This document shows, piece by piece, positions 16,601 to 23,723 of a stretch of DNA of 64,000 nt. The stretch covers positions 124,001 to 188,000 of the forward strand of contig NZ_QCZJ01000003.1 in assembly GCF_003075435.1 (NCBI RefSeq), written 5' to 3'. Below the pieces are notes generated by a model. That model searched no databases. It saw nothing but the letters and a program-made list of their open reading frames with translations, and had not been told where the DNA came from. Source of the DNA: Terrimonas sp. (GTDB lineage: Bacteria > Bacteroidota > Bacteroidia > Chitinophagales > Chitinophagaceae). The stretch's first letter is position 1. Every line of letters starts with the position of its first letter. Both the position numbers and the translations under genes were made by a program.

Positions 16601-16885
16601 GCTGCTTTTGAAATGAATTCCAATTCATATTATGTACAGGATGGTAGCTTTTTCAGAATGAGAAACCTCCAGATTGGATATACCTTTGGTGAAAAAGTAT
16701 TGGGTAATTATATTAAAAGCCTGAGGGCTTATGTAAGTGCAACAAACTTATTTACTATTACTAAATATAGTGGTATGGATCCTGAAGTAAGCCAGTTGAG
16801 CAGTACTTTCTCCGCTCCTGGTGTGGATAGTGGTATCTATCCTGTGTCAAGGCAATATCTTGTTGGTTTATCTGTTACATTTTAA
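13634..16885 (+). CDS. SusC/RagA-family TonB-linked outer-membrane transporter
   Basis: 1083 residues. It has a signal peptide (1-26, ending FLFAQ), a carboxypeptidase-regulatory-like beta domain (about 30-105), the TonB box region LEEVVVTGYTSQKKKDLTGAV, a plug domain (about 115-235, with IRIRGFSTINNNDPLFVIDGV split by short loops, and ASAASIYGARANNGVVIITTKKG), and a C-terminal 22-strand barrel ending in an aromatic residue (VGLSVTF). It imports a ligand captured by the SusD partner using TonB energy. There is no STN signalling domain and no sigma/anti-sigma gene beside it, unlike the second pair at 27991. No glycosidase, peptidase or other degradative gene flanks it, so the substrate is unknown. 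Confidence 0.96.
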   Translation: MLAKLKHAKGVALVLCMLLSGNFLFAQGKKISGKVTNSASGQPIQGATINIKGSTTGTVSDAEGAFSITVPNEKSVLIITSVGFDPIEISAEGRDMISVGLKEKQGSLEEVVVTGYTSQKKKDLTGAVSVVDVSQMKAQPVASPVEALQGKATGVHIINDGAPGSTPQIRIRGFSTINNNDPLFVIDGVPFEGKLSWLNQNDIESMQVLKDASAASIYGARANNGVVIITTKKGKNGAPPRVTFDTYVGTQVPRRETFPKMMNPSQFADYVYASFNNLNDPAQAPGKGSTTGTNYGTGSTPVLPEYLLAGTKTGHDVTATDADMSKYNYTRDASKFYQITKANQQGTDWFREITTTAPMQNYMLSVSGGGQSSNYAVSGSYMNQQGTVKYTGFERYTFRANTNFSMFDNRVRVGENFQFARTRSNGVGVNVNTSGDYQGEGSALGFAYRIQTIIPVYDEGGNFAGTRGDKLGNAQNPMAILYRAKDNYTMSNTLLGNVYAEVDILKGLVLRTSFGLRYENWNSFSASYPNPEHSEGSITSNSMSENYGFNNDWTWTNTLNYKRSFGKHGLNLLAGTEAIKTKYRYLSGGRNDFFILGNLDYYYLDAGSSNISNSSNGSLSSLYSLFGKVEYNYDSKYILTGTLRRDGSSNFGPEHKYGTFPAIGAAWRISGENFMESVSWINDLKLRVGYGVTGNQRIPAFNYLPRYSSSQAASYYPITGSLVSGVWQSNYDNPAIKWEELSSLNVGLDFSLLNNTIDGSFEWYNRDTKDMLYPVPQPSAAVGQGSAPFINVGTMNNKGVELTLNYHYNKPNANNFTFDFGVNFSKNINEVTYLAPSVPEQPYLGYRNLTVSILKPGQPFGAFYGYKMIGIYQDASELASGYTGARIGGPKYADVSGPDGKPDGIINAFDRTIIGSPHPDFIYSFSLNATFKNFDVVMFFNGSQGNDLYEVTRQFTDFGLFGGAISTRLLDAWSPTNKDSNIPSPYANRAAFEMNSNSYYVQDGSFFRMRNLQIGYTFGEKVLGNYIKSLRAYVSATNLFTITKYSGMDPEVSQLSSTFSAPGVDSGIYPVSRQYLVGLSVTF

Positions 16886-16930
16886 ATAATGATCAGAAGG
16901 TATTATTAATACTATAAAAGCATTTCAAAT

Positions 16931-18649
16931 ATGAATAAGTTTAAAATTTTTACAGTAGCAATAGCGGTGTCCCTAGCAGGATTATCCTCTTGTAAACAAA
17001 GCTTTCTTGAGCTATCACCTCAGGGTCAGCTCACCGGGAGTCAATTGAATTCTACAGACGGGGTTGAACAAATATTGATCGGTGCATACGGTATGTTAAA
17101 TGGAAACAGAAGTGGTACCTGGGGTAACTATGTTTCTGCTCCAAGCCAATGGCTGTTAGGTGAGGTAACGGCTGACAATGCACATAAAGGCAGTACAGCT
17201 ACTGATATTACAACCATGACAGATCTCGAAAAAATGGTTCCGACAAGTACTAATGATCAGTTGGAAACACTCTGGACAAGATGTTATGAAGGAGTATTGA
17301 GCTGCAATAGTGTATTGAAGGCTTTAGCTACTTTACAAGCTGGGGATGGTGCAAAATTTGATGATAACAGAGCCAAAGAAATACAGGCAGAGGCGAGGTT
17401 TCTGAGAGCGCATTATTATTTCCTGTTAAGGAGGGTTTTTGTAAAGGTTCCTTATGTTGATGAAACAACTTCTACTTCAGATGCCGGTATAAAACCTAAT
17501 GATACTGATATATATCCACAAATTCAGGCAGATCTTGAATTTGCAGTGTCAACTCTTCCTGAAACTAAACCTAAAGGTGAAGTAGGTAGAATTAATAAAA
17601 AAATAGCACAGGCATATTTAGCTAAAGTTTTATTATATCAGAATAAACATTCAGAAGCGCTGCCTTTGTTTCAGTCTGTAATAACTGCTTCAGGTGATCT
17701 TGTAAGCATGCCATTTGAAAATAATTTTCAAACAGAAACTGAAAATGGTCCGGAAGCTGTATTCCAGGTTCAGCATGCTATAAGTGGTTCTGTTAGTGAT
17801 AACGCTAATGTGGGCGATATGCTGGGCGGTTATTATGGTAGCGCACCTGTAACCTGCTGCGGGTTTTATCAACCTACTATTGACCTGGTAAATGCCTTCA
17901 AGGTTGATGCCAATGGGTTGCCTATGCTGGATAATTCTTACAGAACAAACCCTTATATCTCCGATTTGCAATCTCCGGGTGATAAATCAAGTTATGTACT
18001 TGATAAAAGCATCAAGTTCGATCCGCGTATTGATTATACCGTAGCGAGAAGGGGTGTTAAGTTCAGAGATTGGGGAGTGATGCCCGGCGATGGTTGGATC
18101 AGAGATCCGGCATTCGGCGGGCCTTTTCTTGCACAAAAGCATACCATCAATAAATCTGCTTTTGGTACGCAAACCTTAGCGGGTTCTGAGTATGTTACAG
18201 GATTGAATGTAAATGTTATCCGGCTTGCTGATGTGTATTTAATGGCAGCAGAGTGCTATATAGACGCAGGTGATCTTGATGAAGCCAGGAAACTTGTAAA
18301 TAAGGTTCGCGAAAGAGCATCCAAGCTTACACATAAGCAAGCTGCTGATGGAACAGAAGCTGCTAGTTATCAAATTGGTCAATATCCATCATTTCCTGAT
18401 GAAGCTTATGCTTTAAAGGCAGTTCAGTTTGAGCGCAGGCTGGAATTAGCTTTGGAAGGGCACAGGTTTTATGACCTTGTGCGTTGGGGAATTCTGAAAC
18501 AGGTTAAAGAAAGTTATTCTGCTTTTGAATCAACTTATCTGCCTGCTTATGGTAATATTGTTGTTAATGCTTATAATAACTATTTCCCGATACCTCAAAA
18601 CCAGATAGACAGAAGCTTGGGGAATGTGAAGCAGAATGACGGGTACTAA
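16931..18649 (+). CDS. SusD/RagB-family surface lipoprotein
   Basis: 572 residues. The lipoprotein signal has its lipobox ending at Cys21 (LAGLSSC). It has the helical SusD fold, with TPR-like segments such as EIQAEARFLRAHYYFLLRRVFVKVPYV and VIRLADVYLMAAECYIDAGD, and the C-terminal RRLELALEGHRFYDLVRWG signature. It caps the SusC barrel encoded 45 nt upstream and binds substrate at the cell surface. The pair forms a two-gene operon closed by a strong terminator at 18692. Confidence 0.95.
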   Translation: MNKFKIFTVAIAVSLAGLSSCKQSFLELSPQGQLTGSQLNSTDGVEQILIGAYGMLNGNRSGTWGNYVSAPSQWLLGEVTADNAHKGSTATDITTMTDLEKMVPTSTNDQLETLWTRCYEGVLSCNSVLKALATLQAGDGAKFDDNRAKEIQAEARFLRAHYYFLLRRVFVKVPYVDETTSTSDAGIKPNDTDIYPQIQADLEFAVSTLPETKPKGEVGRINKKIAQAYLAKVLLYQNKHSEALPLFQSVITASGDLVSMPFENNFQTETENGPEAVFQVQHAISGSVSDNANVGDMLGGYYGSAPVTCCGFYQPTIDLVNAFKVDANGLPMLDNSYRTNPYISDLQSPGDKSSYVLDKSIKFDPRIDYTVARRGVKFRDWGVMPGDGWIRDPAFGGPFLAQKHTINKSAFGTQTLAGSEYVTGLNVNVIRLADVYLMAAECYIDAGDLDEARKLVNKVRERASKLTHKQAADGTEAASYQIGQYPSFPDEAYALKAVQFERRLELALEGHRFYDLVRWGILKQVKESYSAFESTYLPAYGNIVVNAYNNYFPIPQNQIDRSLGNVKQNDGY

Positions 18650-18691
18650 GTGAGGTGTAGAGTGTAAGGTAAGGTGGAGGGTGAATGGGTT

Positions 18692-18733
18692 AAAGCGTAA
18701 GGTGCGGATTTTACCACACCTTACGCTTTTTTC
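18692..18733 (+). terminator. intrinsic terminator after susD
   Basis: A 13-bp perfect stem (AAAGCGTAAGGTG at 18692-18704 with CACCTTACGCTTT at 18717-18729) followed by a T run. The surrounding GTAAGGTG-type strings also occur at 42429-42490. Confidence 0.85.
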
Positions 18734-18807
18734 GTTTATCCCCTCTGCATTTCATCTTACGCCTTTCACCTTAAAGCATAGAGTGCCGGGTGAAACACTT
18801 AACACTT

Positions 18808-19008
18808 TTACTTATCACAACTTTCGCAACCTTCCCCGAAGAAAGGTTTTGTTTCGTGGTGAACTTCCTGCAAGTGATCTTTTGCATTTTTCCAGAATTG
18901 CATAAGTGCATCATTATCTGTCATAAATTGCTTTAACCGCTCTTCCGGGGGTTTGGAAAGCCAGATTTTCAATTGCAATGCTTTAATATGTTCAGGTGTA
19001 TCATTCAT
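18808..19008 (-). CDS. small protein paired with a nucleotidyltransferase
   Basis: 66 residues, no membrane segment. It is helical and charged in the first two thirds (EHIKALQLKIWLSKPPEERLKQF) and ends in a Gly/Cys-containing tail (GEGCESCDK) that could bind metal. Its start overlaps the nucleotidyltransferase stop by 8 nt, so the two are one unit. Small partner genes beside MNT-fold nucleotidyltransferases are often antitoxin-like or regulatory; that is an inference from context. I do not recognise the family. Confidence 0.6.
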   Translation of the reverse strand: MNDTPEHIKALQLKIWLSKPPEERLKQFMTDNDALMQFWKNAKDHLQEVHHETKPFFGEGCESCDK

Positions 19009-19534
19009 GATCCAGTAGCCCGAAAGTATTCAATTTTAACCGGTTTATCCAAAAATCTATATACGCCCAGTCGAGAGATGATATTTGTTTTAAAACATAA
19101 ATATCCTCTTTTTGCAGGGAAGATTGCAGTTGTTGTATCCATACAAGTTTGGAGATCAGCAGATCCTCTGGTGTAACTACATAAATCGGCGTATCAAAAA
19201 AATCAGTTTTTCGCCGCCGGTCAAATTCTGTTAAGCGGTAAGGCTCATCTTTCAGTATCACAAAATCAACCTTAAAGCTGGAATTGCGATCAATGATATT
19301 GAACATGCTTTTTCTTTTTACAGCTTCTCTTACCGCATCTTCATCACAATAAAACCCTTCATTGAAATAAGCAAGGAGGGCGGGGATATCTTCCTCCTTG
19401 AGGTGAACAATAATATCAAAATCACGCGTTGCCCTGGGGATAACGTATAAACTCATCGCTACACTGCCCGAAAGCATATAAGGGATATTATGGGTACTTA
19501 AAAATTCAATTATTTTTTTAAAGAATTGGAACAT
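19001..19534 (-). CDS. MNT-fold nucleotidyltransferase (AbiEii-like)
   Basis: 177 residues. The nucleotidyltransferase core is visible: IPYMLSGSVAMSLY with Gly23-Ser24, the metal ligands in RATRDFDIIV (Asp38, Asp40), and the third Asp in FKVDFVIL (Asp90). YVVTPEDLLISKLVW follows, typical of AbiEii/DUF6036-like enzymes. These transfer a nucleotide to a protein, RNA or small molecule; many are toxins or toxin-inactivating enzymes. Upstream member of a two-gene unit with the 66-residue protein. ATG 19534 is the only sensible start. Confidence 0.8.
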   Translation of the reverse strand: MFQFFKKIIEFLSTHNIPYMLSGSVAMSLYVIPRATRDFDIIVHLKEEDIPALLAYFNEGFYCDEDAVREAVKRKSMFNIIDRNSSFKVDFVILKDEPYRLTEFDRRRKTDFFDTPIYVVTPEDLLISKLVWIQQLQSSLQKEDIYVLKQISSLDWAYIDFWINRLKLNTFGLLDHE

Positions 19535-19981
19535 ACATTAAAAGTACATTTTATAAAACATCTCCTTTGGAGGAAATTTCTAAAATTTCTTATTTTTTTG
19601 CAGGAAATTGCTGAAGACATCATATCGAGTACCAAACCTGATTCAGGAGAAATATAAGGATGACATTAAAGTGCCTCACAAAGACTTTTGGACTTGGAAA
19701 GAAAAATACTTTGTTTACAGAGCTGGTTGCAAAACCAAAATACTCTCGCACGTCACTGCGAACCCGCCAGCATGAAGATACGAATTGAATGCATGTTGCG
19801 GCGGATGAAGCCGTTCCCGCAGTTGGCAAGTGGTTGTAAAACCTATAAGGTTTGCAGCGCTGCAATGCCGCCCGGTAAACCTTATAGGTTTAGAATGACA
19901 AATGTAATAGCACACGGAACCCTATACACTCCACCTTATGCCCCTTCACCTCTCTTCTGCCACTATATCCCCCTCCCTCCT
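19535..19981. other. non-coding gap with inverted AAACCTATAAGGTTT repeats
   Basis: AAACCTATAAGGTTT (19839-19853) and its exact complement AAACCTTATAGGTTT (19877-19891) can pair around a GCAGCGCTGC palindrome. The same 15-mer recurs at 22272-22286. A stretch near 19604-19755 has gene-like codons broken by a stop and frame change, possibly a gene remnant, but too weak to call. Confidence 0.45.
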
Positions 19982-19989
19982 TATCTTTG
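19982..19989 (+). promoter_or_regulatory. -7 promoter box for the amgK-murU unit
   Basis: TATCTTTG matches TAnnTTTG, 18 nt before ATG 20007. Confidence 0.55.
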
Positions 19990-20006
19990 CCCACTAAAAT
20001 TTTATT

Positions 20007-21458
20007 ATGGCAGATGTTCTTGAAAAAGTAACGCACTTTTTCGAAAGCTGGAAAAACGAAAAGCCGGATGAAATATATACCCTGAGACAAGCCGGGAGCA
20101 ACCGGCAATACTTTCGTGCAAAAGCTGAGGGTGGTTCATATATCATTACCTATAACCCCAATAATATTGTAGAGAATAATGCTTTTATAGAATTTTCAAA
20201 ACACTTTTTCAAAAACAACCTTGCCGTTCCGCAAATACTTTTTGAGGATACCGATAAAACACAATATGTTCAAACCGATTTTGGAGACATCTCTCTCTAT
20301 GATATTTTACGCAAAGAAGGTTATTCCGAACATGTAAAGTCTTTATATAAAAAATCTTTTATTGCCTTGGCTAAGCTACAGATACAAGGCGGTAAGGGAT
20401 TGGATTATAGCAATTGTATTGCCACGCGTTCGTTCGATAAGCAGGCTATATATTCCGACCTCCTGTATTTTCTGTACTACTTTGTAAGAGCGCTTGACCT
20501 GCCTTACGATAAAAATTTATTACTGAATGATTTTGAGATACTGAGCAGTTACCTGATGCAGGAAGACGCGAAATATTTTATGCACAGGGATTGCCAGAGC
20601 AGGAATGTAATGGTGAAAGATGAAGAAGTGTATTTTATAGACTACCAGGGAGGAATGCAGGGCGCATTGCAGTATGATGTGGCTTCAATGCTATGGCAGT
20701 CGCGGGCTGCTTTACCGCATGAATGGAAAGATGAACTGGTGAACTTCTATTTTGATGAGGTTAACAAGCTTTTAGACAGTAACCTGAACAGGCAGGATTT
20801 TTTAGACAGCTACGATGGTTTTGTGCTGATACGCATGCTGCAAACATTAGGCGCTTATGGTTTTCGCGGGCTTTTTGAAAGAAAGCAAACCTTTATTACC
20901 AGCATACCTTCAGGATTAAAACAACTGAAATGGTTTTTACAAAATAAAAAAATCCCCATCCGTTTACCGGAGCTGCAAAAGGTGCTATGGGCAATTGTTG
21001 ATGATGATATTATTAAAAGATATGAAACGCCGATGGCTGGTGCGGCTTGCCCTTTAACAGTAAACATTAATAGCTTCTCCTATCGTAAAGGTATACCCGA
21101 AGATACAGGAGACAATGGTGGCGGTTTTGTTTTTGATTGCAGGGGAATTTTCAATCCCGGAAGATTTGAAGCATATAAAAAACTAACCGGCCGTGATAAG
21201 GAAGTGCAGGAGTTTTTATTGCATAAAAGTGAGATGCCTTCTTTTTTGCAATATGTATTTGGTATAGTAGATATATCTGTGGCAGATTATATAAAACGGG
21301 ACTTTAAAAGCCTGTCGGTAAATTTTGGTTGCACAGGCGGGCAACACCGCAGTGTTTTTGCGGCTGATAACCTTGCCAGGCATCTTAAAGAAAAATTTGG
21401 TGTTAAGGTTGAATTGCATCATTTGGAACAGGAGGCTAAAAACTGGGTGAATGGATAA
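20007..21458 (+). CDS. AmgK-like sugar kinase fused to a RapZ C-terminal-like domain
   Basis: 483 residues in two parts. Residues 1-330 are an aminoglycoside-phosphotransferase-fold kinase with the catalytic loop YFMHRDCQSRNVMV and the metal site FIDYQGG, as in AmgK, which phosphorylates MurNAc or GlcNAc at the anomeric carbon. Residues about 350-483 resemble the C-terminal domain of RapZ (FDCRGIFNPGRFEAYKKLTG and FGCTGGQHRSVFAADNLA), which in enterobacteria senses glucosamine-6-phosphate. The next gene, overlapping by 8 nt, is a MurU-like nucleotidyltransferase, so kinase and uridylyltransferase together would turn recovered MurNAc directly into UDP-MurNAc. The fused domain may sense an amino-sugar intermediate; that is inference. 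Confidence 0.85.
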   Translation: MADVLEKVTHFFESWKNEKPDEIYTLRQAGSNRQYFRAKAEGGSYIITYNPNNIVENNAFIEFSKHFFKNNLAVPQILFEDTDKTQYVQTDFGDISLYDILRKEGYSEHVKSLYKKSFIALAKLQIQGGKGLDYSNCIATRSFDKQAIYSDLLYFLYYFVRALDLPYDKNLLLNDFEILSSYLMQEDAKYFMHRDCQSRNVMVKDEEVYFIDYQGGMQGALQYDVASMLWQSRAALPHEWKDELVNFYFDEVNKLLDSNLNRQDFLDSYDGFVLIRMLQTLGAYGFRGLFERKQTFITSIPSGLKQLKWFLQNKKIPIRLPELQKVLWAIVDDDIIKRYETPMAGAACPLTVNINSFSYRKGIPEDTGDNGGGFVFDCRGIFNPGRFEAYKKLTGRDKEVQEFLLHKSEMPSFLQYVFGIVDISVADYIKRDFKSLSVNFGCTGGQHRSVFAADNLARHLKEKFGVKVELHHLEQEAKNWVNG

Positions 21459-22203
21459 TAAAAAAGAAATGATTGAGGGTGAGTTGAACACTGCTATGAT
21501 ATTCGCTGCCGGCTTAGGCACAAGGCTTAAACCATGGACTGACCATCATCCCAAAGCGCTGGCGATTGTAAACGGCAAACCGCTATTGCAGCGCAATATC
21601 GAATACCTGAAAGGTTTTGGTATTAATAAGCTTGTAATAAATGTTCATCATCTTGCTGAACAGGTTATTTTTTTCCTGGAGAAGCATAATAACTTTGGTT
21701 GCACGATACAGGTATCTCACGAAAAAGAAGAAGCGCTGGAGACTGGTGGCGGATTGAAGTATGCCGGTCCGCTTTTAAAAAATGCAAAGCGATTTTTAGT
21801 GATTAACGCAGACATCCTTACTAACCTGGATATTGCAGCCATGCTGGCATTTCATTTGCAGCATAATCCGCTGGCTACGCTTGCGGTAACCAACCGTTCT
21901 TCGTCGAGGTGTTTTTTGTTTGATGAACACCATCGCTTATGCGGATGGCAGAATAATAAAACAGGAGAGGAGAGAATTGCTGTAATTTCTCCGCTGAATA
22001 TACCAATGGCATTCAGCGGTATTCATATTATTGATCAAAACATTTTTTCATTGATCACTGAAACAGGAAAATTTTCAATGGTAGATCTTTATCTCCGGCT
22101 TTGTAAAGACCATGCTATTATTGGTTACGATCATTCTAATGATATTTTGGTTGACGTAGGCAAGCCGGAATCAATTGCAGTAGCAGAAAAATATTTTTTG
22201 TAG
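21451..22203 (+). CDS. murU: MurU-like sugar-1-phosphate nucleotidyltransferase
   Basis: 250 residues with the nucleotidyltransferase signature MIFAAGLGTRLKPWTDHHPK near the N-terminus, KPLLQRNIEYL, and the metal Asp in VINADILTN. It is short, with no left-handed helix domain, as in MurU (MurNAc-1-P uridylyltransferase) and small mannose-1-phosphate guanylyltransferases. The 8-nt overlap with the AmgK-like kinase favours the MurU role in peptidoglycan recycling in the cytoplasm. ATG 21451 lies inside the end of the kinase gene; an ATG at 21496 would cut into the signature. Confidence 0.8.
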   Translation: MDNKKEMIEGELNTAMIFAAGLGTRLKPWTDHHPKALAIVNGKPLLQRNIEYLKGFGINKLVINVHHLAEQVIFFLEKHNNFGCTIQVSHEKEEALETGGGLKYAGPLLKNAKRFLVINADILTNLDIAAMLAFHLQHNPLATLAVTNRSSSRCFLFDEHHRLCGWQNNKTGEERIAVISPLNIPMAFSGIHIIDQNIFSLITETGKFSMVDLYLRLCKDHAIIGYDHSNDILVDVGKPESIAVAEKYFL

Positions 22204-22240
22204 ATGGCTAGTAGCTAGCAGCTATCAGCTATCAGCTATC

Positions 22241-22341
22241 AGCTTTCAGGTATCAGCCGTCAGCCGTTATAAAACCTATAAGGTTTACTGCCGATAGCCC
22301 AAAACTCACTGCCCAAAGCCGATAGCTGATACCTGAAAGCT
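22241..22341. repeat. long-loop inverted repeat, AGCTATCAGC family
   Basis: A 17-bp perfect inverted repeat (AGCTTTCAGGTATCAGC at 22241-22257 with its complement at 22325-22341), preceded by three tandem GCTATCA copies (22221-22240). The loop carries the AAACCTATAAGGTTT repeat (22272-22286). It fills the gap between murU and pdeM. Confidence 0.65.
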
Positions 22342-22352
22342 TACACCTCACA

Positions 22353-23009
22353 ATGCACCCACCCATAAAACATATCATACACAATCAAACACTATGGCTT
22401 TCCGGCTACAGGGCAATTTTTTGGGAGGAAGAGCATGCGTTGATCCTCGCTGACCTGCATTTTGGAAAAACAGGTCATTTCAGAAAAGCCGGCATCGGCG
22501 TACCTCAAACAGTATATAAAGAAGATCTTCAGCGACTGATTACACTGATACAATTTTTTAAACCGTTGCAGTTAATTGTGGTTGGTGATATGTTTCACAG
22601 TAAATCAAATATTGAACATGCGTTGTTTGAAAGGTGGCGTAATGATTTGCCATTAGTGGAGGTACATCTTGTAAAAGGAAATCATGACATACTGCATAAA
22701 GATTGGTATCAAAAAGTCTCGATAAAAGTACATGACCATCAATTGCTGATCAGGGACTTTGTTTTTTTACATGATATCGCAGATGGTACTGAAGATTTTC
22801 CCGGTAAATATTTTTTTTGCGGGCATATTCATCCAGGCATCCGGATAGGAGGAATAGCAAAGCAGGCTTTACATTTGCCCTGTTTTCATTTTGAGCAAAC
22901 TTGTTGCACTCTTCCGGCATTCAGTAAGTTTACCGGCATGATAAATGTGAGGAGGAATACAGGTGATAAAATTTTTGCTATAGCTGAAGGAAGCGTGTTT
23001 GAAGTATAA
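22353..23009 (+). CDS. pdeM: ligase-associated DNA damage response endonuclease PdeM
   Basis: 218 residues of calcineurin-like metallophosphoesterase fold. The metal-binding motifs appear in order: LADLHFGKTGHF, VVGDMFHSK, VKGNHD, FLHD and FCGHIHPGIRIGG. Length and the KxGHFRKAGIGVP element match the PdeM family, which is usually near a Lhr-like helicase, an exonuclease and an ATP-dependent ligase. Those partners are not in this window. ATG 22353 gives a start directly before the conserved IHNQTLWLSGYRAIFWEE region. It is separated from murU by the inverted repeat. Confidence 0.88.
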   Translation: MHPPIKHIIHNQTLWLSGYRAIFWEEEHALILADLHFGKTGHFRKAGIGVPQTVYKEDLQRLITLIQFFKPLQLIVVGDMFHSKSNIEHALFERWRNDLPLVEVHLVKGNHDILHKDWYQKVSIKVHDHQLLIRDFVFLHDIADGTEDFPGKYFFCGHIHPGIRIGGIAKQALHLPCFHFEQTCCTLPAFSKFTGMINVRRNTGDKIFAIAEGSVFEV

Positions 23010-23128
23010 TGAATAGGCAATGGTGAATAATGAATAGCGATACGAGAGACAAAAGACAGGAACCTCTTGTGCCAGAAACCTTCTCATGTTTATCTTCTCA
23101 TCTCTCAGGTCTTCTCACCAATATTTAA

Positions 23129-23451
23129 GGCTTGCTGTTTAACTCCATTTTGGTGATATTCTGATAAAGATCATTGTATATTCATGCTTTGGTTATTAAA
23201 TTGCTGCAAGGGTTTTGAATCAAATTTTTCAAAAACCATGCAGTTGTTTCGCCATAATTAAATTTTACGAACCTTTTTTGCCTCCACAGCCGGCGGGCTG
23301 CGTAACCGGAACGCCGCTGCTTTTTGTCTTTTGAAAAAATATGCTTCGCATTTTTTCAATTTCGCCTTCGGCGAAACCAGACAAAAAGAGGCGGCTAACC
23401 CGGTTACTGGTAAAAACTTAAAAAAAAATGCCGGGAGTTAAACAGCAAGCC
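23129..23451. mobile_element. MITE-like nested hairpin element with 18-bp terminal inverted repeats
   Basis: Ends: GGCTTGCTGTTTAACTCC (23129-23146) and its exact complement (23434-23451). Inside, a second imperfect stem pairs GTAACCGG (23302-23309), GCCGC (23313-23317) and CTTTTTGTCT (23320-23329) with 23400-23407, 23391-23395 and 23379-23388. At the centre are two perfect hairpins: TTGAAAAAAT/ATTTTTTCAA (23331-23359) and TTTCGCC-TTC-GGCGAAA (23360-23376). There is no coding capacity. It is likely a non-autonomous element or a folded RNA/DNA repeat. Confidence 0.6.
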
Positions 23452-23472
23452 CTATTTACAATCTTACCAAAA

Positions 23473-23504
23473 CAATAACGTCAACCTTTCGGTTGACGTT
23501 ATTG
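23473..23504. terminator. 14-bp perfect hairpin, possible terminator
   Basis: CAATAACGTCAACC at 23473-23486, loop TTTC, and the exact complement at 23491-23504. No T run follows, so termination is only one possibility. Confidence 0.4.
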
Positions 23505-23644
23505 CCAATATTTTCATATTGGTTTGAATTCCTGAATAACATGGTCAGCGAAGGTGTAATCCCTCTTGTTTTCCGGATACTGGATTTAAAATTACCTATC
23601 AATTTTGACTACTGCTTGCGCTTTTGTCGATGTAAAACTGGTAA

Positions 23645-23683
23645 ATAAAAACCGGCAATCGAACTTTATTCGATTGCCGGCTT
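23645..23683 (-). terminator. terminator of the SMP-30-like gene
   Basis: A 12-bp stem CCGGCAATCGAA (23652-23663) with TTCGATTGCCGG (23669-23680). Read on the minus strand it is followed by TTTTTATTT. Confidence 0.85.
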
Positions 23684-23723
23684 ATATCTTTCGATAACTG
23701 ATTAGTTATCTGCGATAAAAGAT

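Larger units (their letters stand above)
23010..23723. other. 714-bp gap filled by a hairpin element and two further hairpins
   Basis: No gene seen. It contains the nested inverted-repeat element 23129-23451, a free hairpin at 23473-23504 and the terminator of the SMP-30 gene at 23645-23683. Confidence 0.6.

Noticed and set aside
19604-19755. Coding-like fragments (QEIAEDIISSTKPDSGEI, then YKDDIKVPHKDFWTWKEKYF in another frame)
   Set aside because: It could be a gene remnant, but it is too short and unrecognised to annotate as a pseudogene.
23573-23680. Short minus-strand frame ending in KAQAVVKIDR
   Set aside because: Only about 29 codons after a stop, and it runs across the terminator of the SMP-30 gene.
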